The translations under genes and the position numbers were made by a program. A DNA stretch of 64,000 nt from Capnocytophaga sputigena (lineage in GTDB: Bacteria > Bacteroidota > Bacteroidia > Flavobacteriales > Flavobacteriaceae). Position 1 is the first letter of the stretch. Each line of letters begins with the position of its first letter. Of this stretch, positions 17,184 through 25,750 are shown piece after piece. The stretch is taken from positions 124,001 to 188,000 of the forward strand of contig NZ_UAVP01000007.1 of NCBI RefSeq assembly GCF_900446695.1. Reading direction: 5' to 3'. The notes below the pieces were generated by a model. It was not told where the DNA came from. It ran no database searches and saw only the letters and a program-made list of their open reading frames with translations.

Positions 17184-17927
17184 TTAGAACACTGAGTCGT
17201 CTTCTATAAGTTTTAAAACATTTAAGTATTTAGAAGTTTTTAAGTATTTAGCATCATTGTAGTAAGCAAAAATCATTGTTTTATCTTTAATAGTATTGAT
17301 TACTTGCTTGTAGATATTAGGGGGCAACACGGGGCAACCCAAACTTCTGCCCATACGTCCGTTGCGAGCGATATAGCTTTCGTTAGCATAATCGGCAGTG
17401 TGAATTACTACAGCGCGTTTTGCCAAATTGCTGTTGTAACCTTTCTCATCGCCGTGAAGCATTAGGCTATAGCCATTACTACCTTCATAAGTTTCTCCAG
17501 TGATGTAAAAACCAATACTACTTTTGTTAGATTCTACTACATCCGAAAAAGAAGTAGCTACGCGTTCGCCGCTTTTTTTGCCGTGAGCTACATAAGTGTA
17601 GTACACGATTTTCATTTTTTCTAAATCGATAGTATAAAAACGCTTGGAGTTACAATCTTTTGTGAAATCGATAATTGAGAAGAGTTCTTTATCGTTTAAG
17701 CGGTGTTGTTTTTTGAGAGATTGATAGCCTATATAAGCATAACGAAATGCCTCAAAGCTAAGGTCGTACTGAGCGGCATTGAGCTCACTATACAATTCTT
17801 TGATGTTTAGTTCTGCTTTATTCAAAGCCAATTGCTTTTCCTTACTCAAGTGTGTTTGCGCATTCGCAAAGTACAAAAATGTACTCAAAACAAAGATAAG
17901 AAATAAAAAAAAGTACCTTTTGTTCAT
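17184..17927 (-). CDS. Secreted L,D-transpeptidase-like protein (YkuD_2 type)
   Basis: 247 residues with a signal peptide (FLFLIFVLSTFLYFANA, then Q). The catalytic region reads SLMLHGDEKG, then AVVIHTADYANESY, then GRMGRSLGCPVLPP. This is the His ... SxGCP pattern of murein L,D-transpeptidase catalytic-domain proteins, with Cys as nucleophile. Such enzymes cross-link peptidoglycan or attach proteins to it in the periplasm. The N-terminal third is helical and of unknown role. It faces the hemA terminator and stands alone, with its own promoter. Confidence 0.88.
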   Translation of the reverse strand: MNKRYFFLFLIFVLSTFLYFANAQTHLSKEKQLALNKAELNIKELYSELNAAQYDLSFEAFRYAYIGYQSLKKQHRLNDKELFSIIDFTKDCNSKRFYTIDLEKMKIVYYTYVAHGKKSGERVATSFSDVVESNKSSIGFYITGETYEGSNGYSLMLHGDEKGYNSNLAKRAVVIHTADYANESYIARNGRMGRSLGCPVLPPNIYKQVINTIKDKTMIFAYYNDAKYLKTSKYLNVLKLIEDDSVF

Positions 17928-17982
17928 AGTGTTGTTAAGGGGTGTTTTAAAAAAAATAATACTAAGAAATCATTGCTGGGTG

Positions 17983-17990
17983 CAAAAGTA
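17983..17990 (-). promoter_or_regulatory. Promoter of the L,D-transpeptidase-like gene
   Basis: Minus-strand TACTTTTG about 56 bp before the ATG. No clear TTG is seen at 19-21 bp upstream. Confidence 0.55.
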
Positions 17991-18128
17991 GTATATTTTT
18001 CCCATATTGTGTATATTTACACACAACTTTAACAATTATTTAACGTTGTAAACTGATTTGCGGTAGGTTTTACAAGCATTTGTAAGAGGAAGTTGTTTTT
18101 ATGACGCAATAATTATACCGTTTTTTTA

Positions 18129-18165
18129 GGTTTCAGGGGTTAGGGGTTAGGTTTTAGGTTTTAGC
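18129..18165. repeat. G-rich repeat, inverted relative of the 4.3-kb array
   Basis: Repeated GGGGTTAG and GGTTTTAG units. Its reverse complement resembles the C-rich text at 23785-23819 and 4326-4424. Confidence 0.55.
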
Positions 18166-18189
18166 AAATTGGCAAATTGACAAATTATT
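18166..18189. repeat. 8-bp tandem array (three units) upstream of the LytS-like kinase
   Basis: AAATTGGC, AAATTGAC and AAATTATT in exact register. TTG in the first unit lies 20 bp before the -7 box. Confidence 0.85.
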
Positions 18190-18191
18190 AC

Positions 18192-18199
18192 TACTTTTG
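18192..18199 (+). promoter_or_regulatory. Promoter of the LytS/LytTR operon
   Basis: TACTTTTG, with TTG at 18169-18171 (20-bp spacing) supplied by the 8-bp array. Confidence 0.75.
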
Positions 18200-18224
18200 C
18201 TTTCTGATTGAAAATAACAACTTT

Positions 18225-20084
18225 ATGCGCACACTGCTTATCGCTCTTTTCTCCTTTTGTTTTAGCACTGCTTTAGCCCAAAAAGCAGATGCCGAAACAG
18301 TGCGCTTTATAATGTCGCTTGATACGGTGAAAGAGAACCAACAAGCTGCAGCAATCAAACAATTTATAGCTGAAACATTTCCATCTCAGCAGGGGGGTAA
18401 CTCTCCTGCTTATTGGCTTACCAAAGTGCGCTTGCTAAAAGCTGAAAAGAAAAAAGATAGTATTACTTATGCTTTAAATGCAGTGCAACTGAAAGATAAT
18501 CAATATGAATTAGCAGTTTTGCACTTTGTAGAGAGTTTGCAAGCAAAAAATGAGTACAAATCGTTAGCACCTCACCAAACTGTAAAAGCTCTCTTGCAAC
18601 AAACCCAAATAGCAGAACAACACCATTGCCGAAATGTATACAGATTATACGATGAGTTGGCTAAGTATGCTTACCTAAATGCGTTGAGTTTTGGCAATTA
18701 TACCGAAAGCAAAAAATACGTACAACAATATATAAATCACCACCCTTACAAGCAGTACCCCCGCGTGCGACAACGGTATTACGATATTTGTTGTATGATT
18801 GCCCTCAGCGAGAAAAACATCAGTGATTTTGAAAAATACTACGCATTAGCGGCTCCTTTAGCTAAAAAATTGAACGAGCCTGAAGCTCTCAATCGCTTGC
18901 ATCAGTTTGAAGCCGAATACTACAAACTTACAGGCAAAAACGCACAGTCACTGGCGATAATGCAACAGAGTTTTCAAGTGGCAAAAAAGCGCCGTAATCT
19001 TTCCCCTCAGTTGCTTCTCAATATGTCGCGTACCTTTCTGCAAAACAAACAGTATGATTCGGCTATCTACTACTCACGCGAGGCAATTGCAATGAATCGC
19101 GCTATCGGTGCTGATCCTGCGAACAGTTTTAACTACTATCGCGCTCTCAACGAGGCTTATAAAAAGAAAGGTGATTACCGCAATGCTTACTACGCATTGG
19201 ATACTGTACTCACCCTTTTCGCAGCTCGCGAAAAATCCATACAAGCCGATAAAAACAACGAATTGCTCACTCAGTTCCAAACCGAGAAAAAAGACCTGCA
19301 AATCAGGACTCTAAAAATAAACAACGAGTTGAGCGAAAAGAGAATTTCTCAACAGAAGTTCCTCATTATAACTATTGTATTCTTTCTGGGGGTAATTTTG
19401 GTGTTGTTCTATCTCTTTTACAACCGTAGGCTGTTGAAAGCTAAAAACAAACAACTCCAAGCTGAAAACAAACAATTGCTCTTGGAACAACAAACCCGAC
19501 AACTACAACTAAATCCGCATTTTATATACAACGCAATCGCTAACCTGCAAGGACTTGTCGGCGATCAGCAAACTGAGCGTGCCAATAGTTACCTCGTAGC
19601 TTTCTCTCAATTTATTAGAAAACAATTGGAGTTAAACCGCGAAGAGACGATCACCTTACAAGAGGAAATAGAAGCCATTGAAATTTATGTAAAACTTCAG
19701 CAAATGCGATATGAGAATCGTTTTACTTTTCACGTGGAAACCGATTTGGATACCGAAGCCTACTTGATTCCGCCTATGCTCATTCAGCCTTTTGTAGAAA
19801 ATGCTATTGAACACGGCTTTAAAAATATCAACTACCAAGGAGTGCTCACGCTCACCATAGAGGAAAAAGGCAACAAACTGCATCTTATCCTTATTGATAA
19901 TGGCAATGGCAAAGGGGTGCCTAACCCTCATAAAAAATCGCTTTCTAAACTGATTACCCAAGAGCGTTTAGACCTTTTGTTTAACACCCAACAAAAAGGC
20001 AATGCTTATTTTGAAGCTGCCCCCTTGTCCCCTCCCGAAACGGGATACCGAGTAACAATTGTAATCCCAGTAATACCCTCTTAA
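18225..20084 (+). CDS. LytS-type sensor histidine kinase with TPR sensor region
   Basis: 619 residues from ATG 18225, where a signal peptide starts (MRTLLIALFSFCFSTALA, then Q). A large periplasmic part of TPR-like helices (about 30-380) is followed by one transmembrane helix (IITIVFFLGVILVLFYLFY) and a coiled coil. The His_kinase domain carries LNPHFIYNAIANLQG, where His is the phospho-acceptor. A HATPase domain with FVENAIEHGFK and LIDNGNGKG ends the protein. It should sense an envelope signal and phosphorylate the LytTR regulator encoded 5 bp downstream. Confidence 0.92.
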   Translation: MRTLLIALFSFCFSTALAQKADAETVRFIMSLDTVKENQQAAAIKQFIAETFPSQQGGNSPAYWLTKVRLLKAEKKKDSITYALNAVQLKDNQYELAVLHFVESLQAKNEYKSLAPHQTVKALLQQTQIAEQHHCRNVYRLYDELAKYAYLNALSFGNYTESKKYVQQYINHHPYKQYPRVRQRYYDICCMIALSEKNISDFEKYYALAAPLAKKLNEPEALNRLHQFEAEYYKLTGKNAQSLAIMQQSFQVAKKRRNLSPQLLLNMSRTFLQNKQYDSAIYYSREAIAMNRAIGADPANSFNYYRALNEAYKKKGDYRNAYYALDTVLTLFAAREKSIQADKNNELLTQFQTEKKDLQIRTLKINNELSEKRISQQKFLIITIVFFLGVILVLFYLFYNRRLLKAKNKQLQAENKQLLLEQQTRQLQLNPHFIYNAIANLQGLVGDQQTERANSYLVAFSQFIRKQLELNREETITLQEEIEAIEIYVKLQQMRYENRFTFHVETDLDTEAYLIPPMLIQPFVENAIEHGFKNINYQGVLTLTIEEKGNKLHLILIDNGNGKGVPNPHKKSLSKLITQERLDLLFNTQQKGNAYFEAAPLSPPETGYRVTIVIPVIPS

Positions 20085-20089
20085 CTGAT

Positions 20090-20827
20090 ATGAAAGTTTA
20101 TATTTTAGAAGACGAAACTAATATTTTAAAATACCTCATCTCCTTAGTAGAGGCTCTTCCGTTTGTGCAAATCGTAGGCTATGCTTCCGAAATTGCTAAA
20201 GCCGAAAAAGAAATCCCTGTTTTGCAACCCGAACTCATTCTTTCGGATATTCAGCTTGCTGATGGCAATAGTTTTACACTTTTTTCACGGATAAAAACTG
20301 ATAGTTTGCAGATTATTTTTATCACCGCCTTCAATCAGTTTGCTATGGAAGCCCTAAATTTAGGCGCTTTTGCCTATCTGCTAAAACCTATAGACAAAAC
20401 TACTCTAAACGATACCCTATTGCGCTGTTACCAAAAACAAGAGCAGTACAAGTTCAATCAACACCAAATGCAATTGGCAATGCAGTATTACACCGAAAAG
20501 AAAGAAGTGACCAAACTCGCTCTCAAAACTTCTGATTGCATACAAATAGTACCCGTACAAGATATTGTGTATTGCCAAAGCGATAAAGGCTATACTACCT
20601 TCTACCTCGCCGATAAACAGCAAATTGTAGTGAGTAAAGTGCTAAAAGAATACGAATCGCTGTTGCCCGAAACGCAATTTGTGCGTTGCCACCAGTCGTA
20701 TTTGGTGAATAGCACCTATATAAAGAAGTACTACAAAGATGGACTTTTAGAACTTACTACCGGTCATACGCTCCCCGTATCCGACCGCAAGCGCGAATAC
20801 GTACAAGATTTTTTGTTGAAAAACTAA
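20090..20827 (+). CDS. LytTR-family response regulator
   Basis: 245 residues. A receiver domain (about 1-120) has the phospho-acceptor Asp in LILSDIQLADG, the Thr/Ser switch in IIFITAFN, and the Lys in YLLKPIDK. A C-terminal LytTR DNA-binding domain (about 145-245) has IVYCQSDKGYTTFYL and FVRCHQSYLVN. LytTR proteins bind paired direct repeats about two helical turns apart. It forms a pair with the preceding kinase. Its stop codon overlaps the start of an 8-bp array. Confidence 0.93.
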   Translation: MKVYILEDETNILKYLISLVEALPFVQIVGYASEIAKAEKEIPVLQPELILSDIQLADGNSFTLFSRIKTDSLQIIFITAFNQFAMEALNLGAFAYLLKPIDKTTLNDTLLRCYQKQEQYKFNQHQMQLAMQYYTEKKEVTKLALKTSDCIQIVPVQDIVYCQSDKGYTTFYLADKQQIVVSKVLKEYESLLPETQFVRCHQSYLVNSTYIKKYYKDGLLELTTGHTLPVSDRKREYVQDFLLKN

Positions 20828-20848
20828 TTGGCAAATCGGCAAATTGTC
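20825..20848. repeat. 8-bp tandem array (three units) after the LytTR gene
   Basis: TAATTGGC, AAATCGGC and AAATTGTC in register. The first unit contains the LytTR stop codon. Confidence 0.75.
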
Positions 20849-20920
20849 AAACTTCTTCCGCACTTATTTACCCAACTTCCGCGAATATTGAAATTCTTCT
20901 TTTTATAATTATATATCTCA

Positions 20921-20928
20921 TACTTTTG
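20921..20928 (+). promoter_or_regulatory. Possible extra promoter upstream of the 155-residue gene
   Basis: TACTTTTG about 190 bp before the next ATG. It may start a long leader or a small RNA; no open frame follows it directly. Confidence 0.3.
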
Positions 20929-21043
20929 CCTCAAGAGATACCTCCTTTTTTAGTTTCTTTTCTTTTGTAGATTTTGGAACTAACCCTTATCTATAAACTT
21001 TGAAATAAAAGTTTAACAAAAGTTTAACTTTATTTTAACAAAT

Positions 21044-21051
21044 GGGGGGGG
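21044..21051 (+). repeat. G8 homopolymer inside the promoter spacer
   Basis: Eight consecutive G lie 8 bp before the -7 box of the next gene, in the -33/-7 spacer region. Tracts like this are prone to slippage. Confidence 0.7.
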
Positions 21052-21059
21052 TAAATTCT

Positions 21060-21067
21060 TAACTTTG
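21060..21067 (+). promoter_or_regulatory. -7 box of the 155-residue gene
   Basis: TAACTTTG matches TAnnTTTG, about 50 bp before the ATG. Confidence 0.55.
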
Positions 21068-21116
21068 CCGCGTGAAATTTATAAACAAATAACAAAAAAT
21101 CAAAAAAGTAACATCT

Positions 21117-21584
21117 ATGGGACTCTTAGACAAGAACATCACCATTACTTTTCTCAAAGGAAAAGTATCTTTAGAAGACTTATTTGAGCTATTAAAAGAA
21201 AAGCTCAGTAACAAGTATGAGGTAAAATTTCTCAAAAAAGGTAGTGCAGCCGCTCAGTTTCTGGGAACTGGTAATGCTGAAGATCGCATTTTTGTAGCCA
21301 AAAACGCTTATCACCGTACGCTCATCACCACCAAATATGCTCCAATGACCGATGATATGAGCCGTGAGGATACTTACCTCGGTTTTGACCGCAGTACTAT
21401 GAAAGGTTGGCTCAAAATGCTTTACTCTGAAGGAGGCTGGATAGGGCAATGGATTATCAGAACTATATACGGTAGCAACCAAGATTTTGATACCGATATC
21501 CTCGACGCTATCAACAGCAAATACCCTGTACAACAAAAAGACCAAAATGTAGGCATTTCAGCCTTGTGGAAGAAAAACAATTAA
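21117..21584 (+). CDS. Protein of unknown function, 155 residues
   Basis: I do not recognise a family. The protein is soluble-looking, with no signal peptide or clear transmembrane helix. It is rich in alternating beta-like stretches (NITITFLKGKVSLEDLFELL, KYEVKFLKKG) and has an amphipathic WLKMLYSEGGWIGQWIIRTI segment that might touch a membrane. It heads a same-strand cluster of lipoproteins and LemA/DUF3137 genes, 20 bp before the first lipoprotein, so a shared envelope role is likely but unproven. Confidence 0.75.
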   Translation: MGLLDKNITITFLKGKVSLEDLFELLKEKLSNKYEVKFLKKGSAAAQFLGTGNAEDRIFVAKNAYHRTLITTKYAPMTDDMSREDTYLGFDRSTMKGWLKMLYSEGGWIGQWIIRTIYGSNQDFDTDILDAINSKYPVQQKDQNVGISALWKKNN

Positions 21585-21603
21585 TTTTAAATATAAATAT
21601 CGT

Positions 21604-22218
21604 ATGAAAAAAATCGTATTCGTAGTAGGGACAGTAGTAGCCCTTTTGATTACCGCTTGTGGTGGTAATGACAACTCTAAAAAAGAGGATAAAAAAATAA
21701 CTTTTGCCGATAAAGATATTATCGGTGTGTTGAAAACGGCTTTAGAGAAAAGTCCTTTAGCTGATAAAGAGTTTACTAGAGTACATTTTGGGAGTGAAGG
21801 TCCTATGAACGATGTGTTTAAGGATATTTCGGTTGGTTATTTTAACCCAGGTGACAAACAATTTTTCTCTCAACACGTAGATGCTCAGGGAGTAGCTGTG
21901 GGTGAACCTCAAGCTCGTCCAAAAGACAGAGATGATGAGTTTATCTTCAAAGCAGCGGATATACCTTATGCTCGCATTGGTACTGAAATACAAGAAGCAA
22001 AGAAATTTTTAGCAGAAAACAAAGATTTTGCTGATTTTCATAACTTTACTGTTTCCGAAATTATCATTGATAAACAAAGAAGAAGCAAATTTCCCAATCA
22101 TATAATGAATACCATCTATATTGATATGAATAAAAAGGGTGAATCAGAAAGTTATTACTACAGAGTCCATCTTTTAAAAACTGAAGAAGGTGGTAAGTTT
22201 GAAGTGTCTGAAAACTAA
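21604..22218 (+). CDS. Lipoprotein of unknown function (paralog A)
   Basis: 204 residues with a lipoprotein signal (VVALLITAC, acylation at Cys 19), followed by GGNDNSKKED. It shares its layout with the lipoproteins at 24458 and 25084: a PLADKEF-type motif near 50, a middle region ending in a SEI/NEI strand, and a C-terminal DMNKKGESESYYYR stretch that matches DMTKKGESSYRR of the second copy. No known domain is recognised. It is directly followed (5 bp) by DUF3137. Confidence 0.8.
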   Translation: MKKIVFVVGTVVALLITACGGNDNSKKEDKKITFADKDIIGVLKTALEKSPLADKEFTRVHFGSEGPMNDVFKDISVGYFNPGDKQFFSQHVDAQGVAVGEPQARPKDRDDEFIFKAADIPYARIGTEIQEAKKFLAENKDFADFHNFTVSEIIIDKQRRSKFPNHIMNTIYIDMNKKGESESYYYRVHLLKTEEGGKFEVSEN

Positions 22219-22223
22219 TAAAA

Positions 22224-23783
22224 ATGAATTTAACAGAAGCCCAAGAACTCGTACTAAAGGAATGTGAACGCGAAAAGAAAATCGCACTTCGCAACCTTAT
22301 TCTCGTAATTGCATTGGTGGTGATTGTAATAACACTACTCGCTGTTTTTGCTTTGCCTTTTATCAGCAAAGCACTTAGCAGCAGCGACAGCATTCCACCT
22401 CATATCAAGTATATCCTCCCCGTTGCTATTTTGCTCTCGCTCTACTACCCTATAATGCGCACTCGCACTATCTTTACCCGCGCTAAAAAAGTAGATGAAT
22501 TTTTCGCTCTTTTGCAACAAGGTCAGGAGGTGCGTATCCAGAATGAAATAGAGACCTACCTCACTACCGTACCTTTAGGAAAAGTGAAGTATCAGTTAGA
22601 CCCTATTACTTATTTATACGTATCTATAGGAACGCAAAATTTTGAGTTGCCTATTGCTAAATATGCAGCCCCCGAACTGAAACGCGTGCTCAACCAGCCG
22701 CAAAATTTAGCTACTTACAACACTGTAATGCAAGAGCTTTACAGCGATGAAACAACTTCTTCACAAGCAACAGCTCCTCAAGAAACGATTGTGCTCAAAC
22801 CTGTTGAAGAGTTTTGCACTTTTGCTGAAAACGAATTTGGTGCTGAACTCGCTGCTATGGAAAAAGGGCGTACCACTACCCAAAAAATGACTTATGTGCA
22901 ATTCGCCTTTGCCTTTGGATTAATAGGTTTGATAGGTTTCTTAGTCGCTTCAGGCAGATTGAGTTTTAGTAATCCTGTGAATATCTTTATCGTAATAGGT
23001 ATCATCACTGTAGGGAGTTATGTGTGGGGTATGCTCTCCAAACGATATGCTCAAAACCAACTCTCTGGCGCTGGTGATTATACCCAAGTGAAAAAGAAAA
23101 TCTTTGGCAAATTAGTGAATTATATCAGTCCGCAGTTTGCTTATTACGAGAATGCACACATAGGTATAGCCGAATTTTTAGATTCGTTGTTGTTCAAAGC
23201 AGAACGTTATACTCTTAAAGGAGGTGACCAAATCGTAGGGTATTACAACGGAATGCCTTTCCAATCGAGCAATCTCAGTGTTACATTTCGCCCTAATTTC
23301 CGCAACGAAAAAGAAGGTGATGATGTAGTTTTCTACGGGAATTACTTTGTAGCGCGTTCTCCCAAAAAGTTTGAACACCCTATTGTAATCCACCCCGTGA
23401 AAGGTTTCTTTAGCGACCTTAAAGACAATGAAATAGCTACTTACCTCAACCGCGGTGGAGAAAAAATACGCTTAGAAGACCCCGAGTTTCAAAAACAGTT
23501 TGAAGTGTATTGCGACGACCAGATTACAGCGCGCTATGTGCTTACTCCAGCCTTTATGCAACGCCTTAAAAAACTGAACGAACGTCACAAAGGACAAGTG
23601 TATATCGCTATTAACAAGTACAATATTGTGATCGCTACCAACGAAGGCAATGCCCTAATGCGCACCGATAATTCGCCTACCGCGATGCTCTTCCAAAAGA
23701 TAGACCTCGCTATGGTAGAAAGTGTATACCGTGAACTTATAGAACAATTGCAAATGCTTGACACAATAGGGGGTAGGGGATAA
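22224..23783 (+). CDS. DUF3137 membrane protein
   Basis: 519 residues. Four transmembrane helices occur in two pairs: about 25-45 and 55-75 near the N-terminus (LILVIALVVIVITLLAVFAL, YILPVAILLSLYYPIM), then about 225-270. The cytosolic C-terminal half has the DUF3137 core AHIGIAEFLDSLLFKAERYT and KGGDQIVGYYNG. The family often sits beside LemA, as here, and its role is unknown. The last residues (IGGRG) are encoded at the edge of a C-rich repeat. Confidence 0.8.
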   Translation: MNLTEAQELVLKECEREKKIALRNLILVIALVVIVITLLAVFALPFISKALSSSDSIPPHIKYILPVAILLSLYYPIMRTRTIFTRAKKVDEFFALLQQGQEVRIQNEIETYLTTVPLGKVKYQLDPITYLYVSIGTQNFELPIAKYAAPELKRVLNQPQNLATYNTVMQELYSDETTSSQATAPQETIVLKPVEEFCTFAENEFGAELAAMEKGRTTTQKMTYVQFAFAFGLIGLIGFLVASGRLSFSNPVNIFIVIGIITVGSYVWGMLSKRYAQNQLSGAGDYTQVKKKIFGKLVNYISPQFAYYENAHIGIAEFLDSLLFKAERYTLKGGDQIVGYYNGMPFQSSNLSVTFRPNFRNEKEGDDVVFYGNYFVARSPKKFEHPIVIHPVKGFFSDLKDNEIATYLNRGGEKIRLEDPEFQKQFEVYCDDQITARYVLTPAFMQRLKKLNERHKGQVYIAINKYNIVIATNEGNALMRTDNSPTAMLFQKIDLAMVESVYRELIEQLQMLDTIGGRG

Positions 23784-23784
23784 C

Positions 23785-23819
23785 CCTAACCCCTGACCCC
23801 TGAAACCTAACCCCCGCCC
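23785..23819. repeat. C-rich repeat between DUF3137 and lemA
   Basis: Repeated ACCCCTGA and ACCTAACCCC text filling the 37-bp gap, related to the arrays at 4326-4424 and 18129-18165. Confidence 0.6.
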
Positions 23820-23820
23820 T

Positions 23821-24378
23821 ATGATAACCTATATTTTAATCGCAGTAGGAGTACTCCTATTAATTTTTGTGATTGCAGCGTTCAACAGTTTGTCTAAACG
23901 CAGCAACCAGATAGAGAATGCCATTTCGTCATTAGACGCTTTGTTTATACAGCGTTCTGATTTGATTCCTAACCTCATTGCCACTACCAAAGAGTATATG
24001 GCTTATGAGCAGGATACTCTCAGGCAAATCACCGAATTGCGCCGTCCAGTGCAACCCACACTTGCCGAGAATCCTTATCTGCAACCCGATGAAGCGAGCA
24101 CAACTATCAGGAATATTATGCTACAAGCCGAAGCTTATCCTGAACTCAGAGCCAATAGTCAGTTTGTGCAACTGCAACACGCTCTCAGTGATTGCGAAGA
24201 GCAATTGGCAGCGGGTCGTCGTTACCTCAGTGCTTCCATTACTGATTACAACGACCGCATTGTAGTATTTCCATCCAATGTAATAGCTTCTCTCTTTGGC
24301 TTTAAAAAATACGAATGGCAATACGCTACCGAAGCCCAACGACAAAATGTAGATGTCGCTGGATTATTTTCTAATTAA
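23821..24378 (+). CDS. lemA: LemA family protein
   Basis: 185 residues with an N-terminal transmembrane helix (ITYILIAVGVLLLIFVIAAF) and the LemA core: NSLSKRSNQIENAISSLDAL, then QRSDLIPNLIATTKEYMAYE. LemA proteins are membrane-anchored helical bundles exposed outside the inner membrane, and their function is poorly defined. A DUF3137 partner just upstream is a recurring arrangement. Confidence 0.92.
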   Translation: MITYILIAVGVLLLIFVIAAFNSLSKRSNQIENAISSLDALFIQRSDLIPNLIATTKEYMAYEQDTLRQITELRRPVQPTLAENPYLQPDEASTTIRNIMLQAEAYPELRANSQFVQLQHALSDCEEQLAAGRRYLSASITDYNDRIVVFPSNVIASLFGFKKYEWQYATEAQRQNVDVAGLFSN

Positions 24379-24415
24379 AAATAGAGGATTATTTTGTTTA
24401 TTTACAAATAATTAC

Positions 24416-24423
24416 TATTTTTG
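24416..24423 (+). promoter_or_regulatory. Promoter of lipoprotein B
   Basis: TATTTTTG with TTTG 19 bp upstream, inside the lemA-lipoprotein gap. Lipoproteins B and C therefore have their own transcript. Confidence 0.65.
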
Positions 24424-24457
24424 CCCATTATTAGTAACAAATAAAAATTGTAATACA

Positions 24458-25081
24458 ATGAAAAAACTTAGTATTTTAGTAGGCACTATCGTTGCCTTAG
24501 TAATAACCTCTTGTGGAGGTTCCCTTTTTGGAGATGACCTCATCAGTAAAGAAGGAATAGACAAAGCCAAAGAGATACTCACCAAAGATCCTTTTGGCGA
24601 CAAAGAGTTCAATTGGGTAGAACTCAAAACTAAAGAAGCTTTGAATAGCAAATTCGATGAAGTGGCAACCAGCTACTACGATCCAGCTGTTCAAAAAGAT
24701 GTGAAACAAACTTACAACAGCACTTCTAAATTGGGTGACCCTGAAGTCGACCAAACAGCAAGTATTAGAGCTAATGCAGGCTTGAACAAGGATAAAGAAC
24801 GTTTCAAAGTATCCGAAATTCCTTTCGATAAACTTCTATCCGAAGCACAAGACGGTCTCAAATTCTTTAGCGGTTTAGAAGAAACTGCCGAGTATGAAGA
24901 TTTCAACATAAACGAAATCTCTATGAAAAAAGAAAACGGCAAACTTAAAACCGTCTTCAAAATTGATATGACTAAAAAAGGTGAAAGTTCTTATCGCCGA
25001 GGAAGAGAACGTATCACTAACTACTACGAAGTGAGAATTTTCCGCGGTGAAAATGGTGAGTGGGATTTAGTAACTGATTAA
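24458..25081 (+). CDS. Lipoprotein of unknown function (paralog B)
   Basis: 207 residues from ATG 24458 (MKKLSILVGTIVALVITSC), with acylation at Cys 19 followed by GGS. I reject a longer in-frame start because it would bury the signal. It is similar to paralog A over the full length: near-identical signal, KDPFGDKEFNWVEL against KSPLADKEFTRVHF, and matching C-terminal strands. Predicted envelope lipoprotein; function unknown. Paralog C begins 2 bp after its stop. Confidence 0.82.
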   Translation: MKKLSILVGTIVALVITSCGGSLFGDDLISKEGIDKAKEILTKDPFGDKEFNWVELKTKEALNSKFDEVATSYYDPAVQKDVKQTYNSTSKLGDPEVDQTASIRANAGLNKDKERFKVSEIPFDKLLSEAQDGLKFFSGLEETAEYEDFNINEISMKKENGKLKTVFKIDMTKKGESSYRRGRERITNYYEVRIFRGENGEWDLVTD

Positions 25082-25083
25082 CT

Positions 25084-25665
25084 ATGAAAAAGATATTCAC
25101 TTTACTATTTGCTCTTACACTCGTGGCTTGTATGCCAGGCGATAAGGGAGCAAACCTCAACAGCCCCGAAGGACTAAAAGTAACTCAAGAACTTTTGCAA
25201 AAAAACTTTGCTAAGTACAACAATATTACAGAAGTTTCGTTTGGAACTAACAGAGGTGTGATAGATATCATCACAGTGAGGTTCAATAAAGGTGAAAAAG
25301 ACTTCTATGCAAATTATGTTACCTATAACGACCAAGTAAATGAAACTGAAACAGGCTTGTCTTCTAAGCAAGGTCGCACTTTTAGTTTGAGCGAGGTCAA
25401 TCTATCAATAGTACCTAATTTGATAAAGAAAGCTGAAAGCCTTATTCTAGAAAAAGACAATAAGTTCAATACTTTCCGTATGGATAAGTTGAATTATGAA
25501 GTTCAAGAAGATGGTACAATAGAAGTTTCTTTTGTAATAGATGCCATACACCCCGCTACTTCCTATTACGGAGAACGCAAAGGTGATAAAGGGCATCTCA
25601 GCTTTGAATTTAAAGCTGATGCCAATGGCGAGAATGTAATAGCTACCAAAGGTTTGACTATTTAG
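25084..25665 (+). CDS. Lipoprotein of unknown function (paralog C)
   Basis: 193 residues with a lipoprotein signal (LLFALTLVAC, Cys 16) followed by MPGDKG. It is a more distant relative of A and B: an early EGLKVTQELLQKNFAKY helix, an EVSFGTNRGVIDIITVRFN strand pair, and a late KLNYEVQEDGTIEVSFVIDA strand pair in the same positions. No domain is recognised. It closes the LemA/DUF3137 cluster and is followed by a strong terminator. Confidence 0.78.
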   Translation: MKKIFTLLFALTLVACMPGDKGANLNSPEGLKVTQELLQKNFAKYNNITEVSFGTNRGVIDIITVRFNKGEKDFYANYVTYNDQVNETETGLSSKQGRTFSLSEVNLSIVPNLIKKAESLILEKDNKFNTFRMDKLNYEVQEDGTIEVSFVIDAIHPATSYYGERKGDKGHLSFEFKADANGENVIATKGLTI

Positions 25666-25682
25666 TACCTAAAAAAGCTCAT

Positions 25683-25720
25683 AAAAAAAGCGATTCAGCT
25701 TCACGCTGAGTCGCTTTTTT
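25683..25720. terminator. Bidirectional terminator after lipoprotein C
   Basis: Long stem (25683-25699 with 25705-25720) flanked by A and T runs, between convergent genes. Confidence 0.88.
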
Positions 25721-25722
25721 TG

Positions 25723-25750
25723 TTTATTGTCAATTCTCAATTGTCAGTTG
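25723..25750. repeat. 7-bp tandem array overlapping the end of the orphan kinase gene
   Basis: TTTATTG, TCAATTC, TCAATTG and TCAGTTG in register. The kinase stop codon and last residues fall inside it. Confidence 0.7.
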
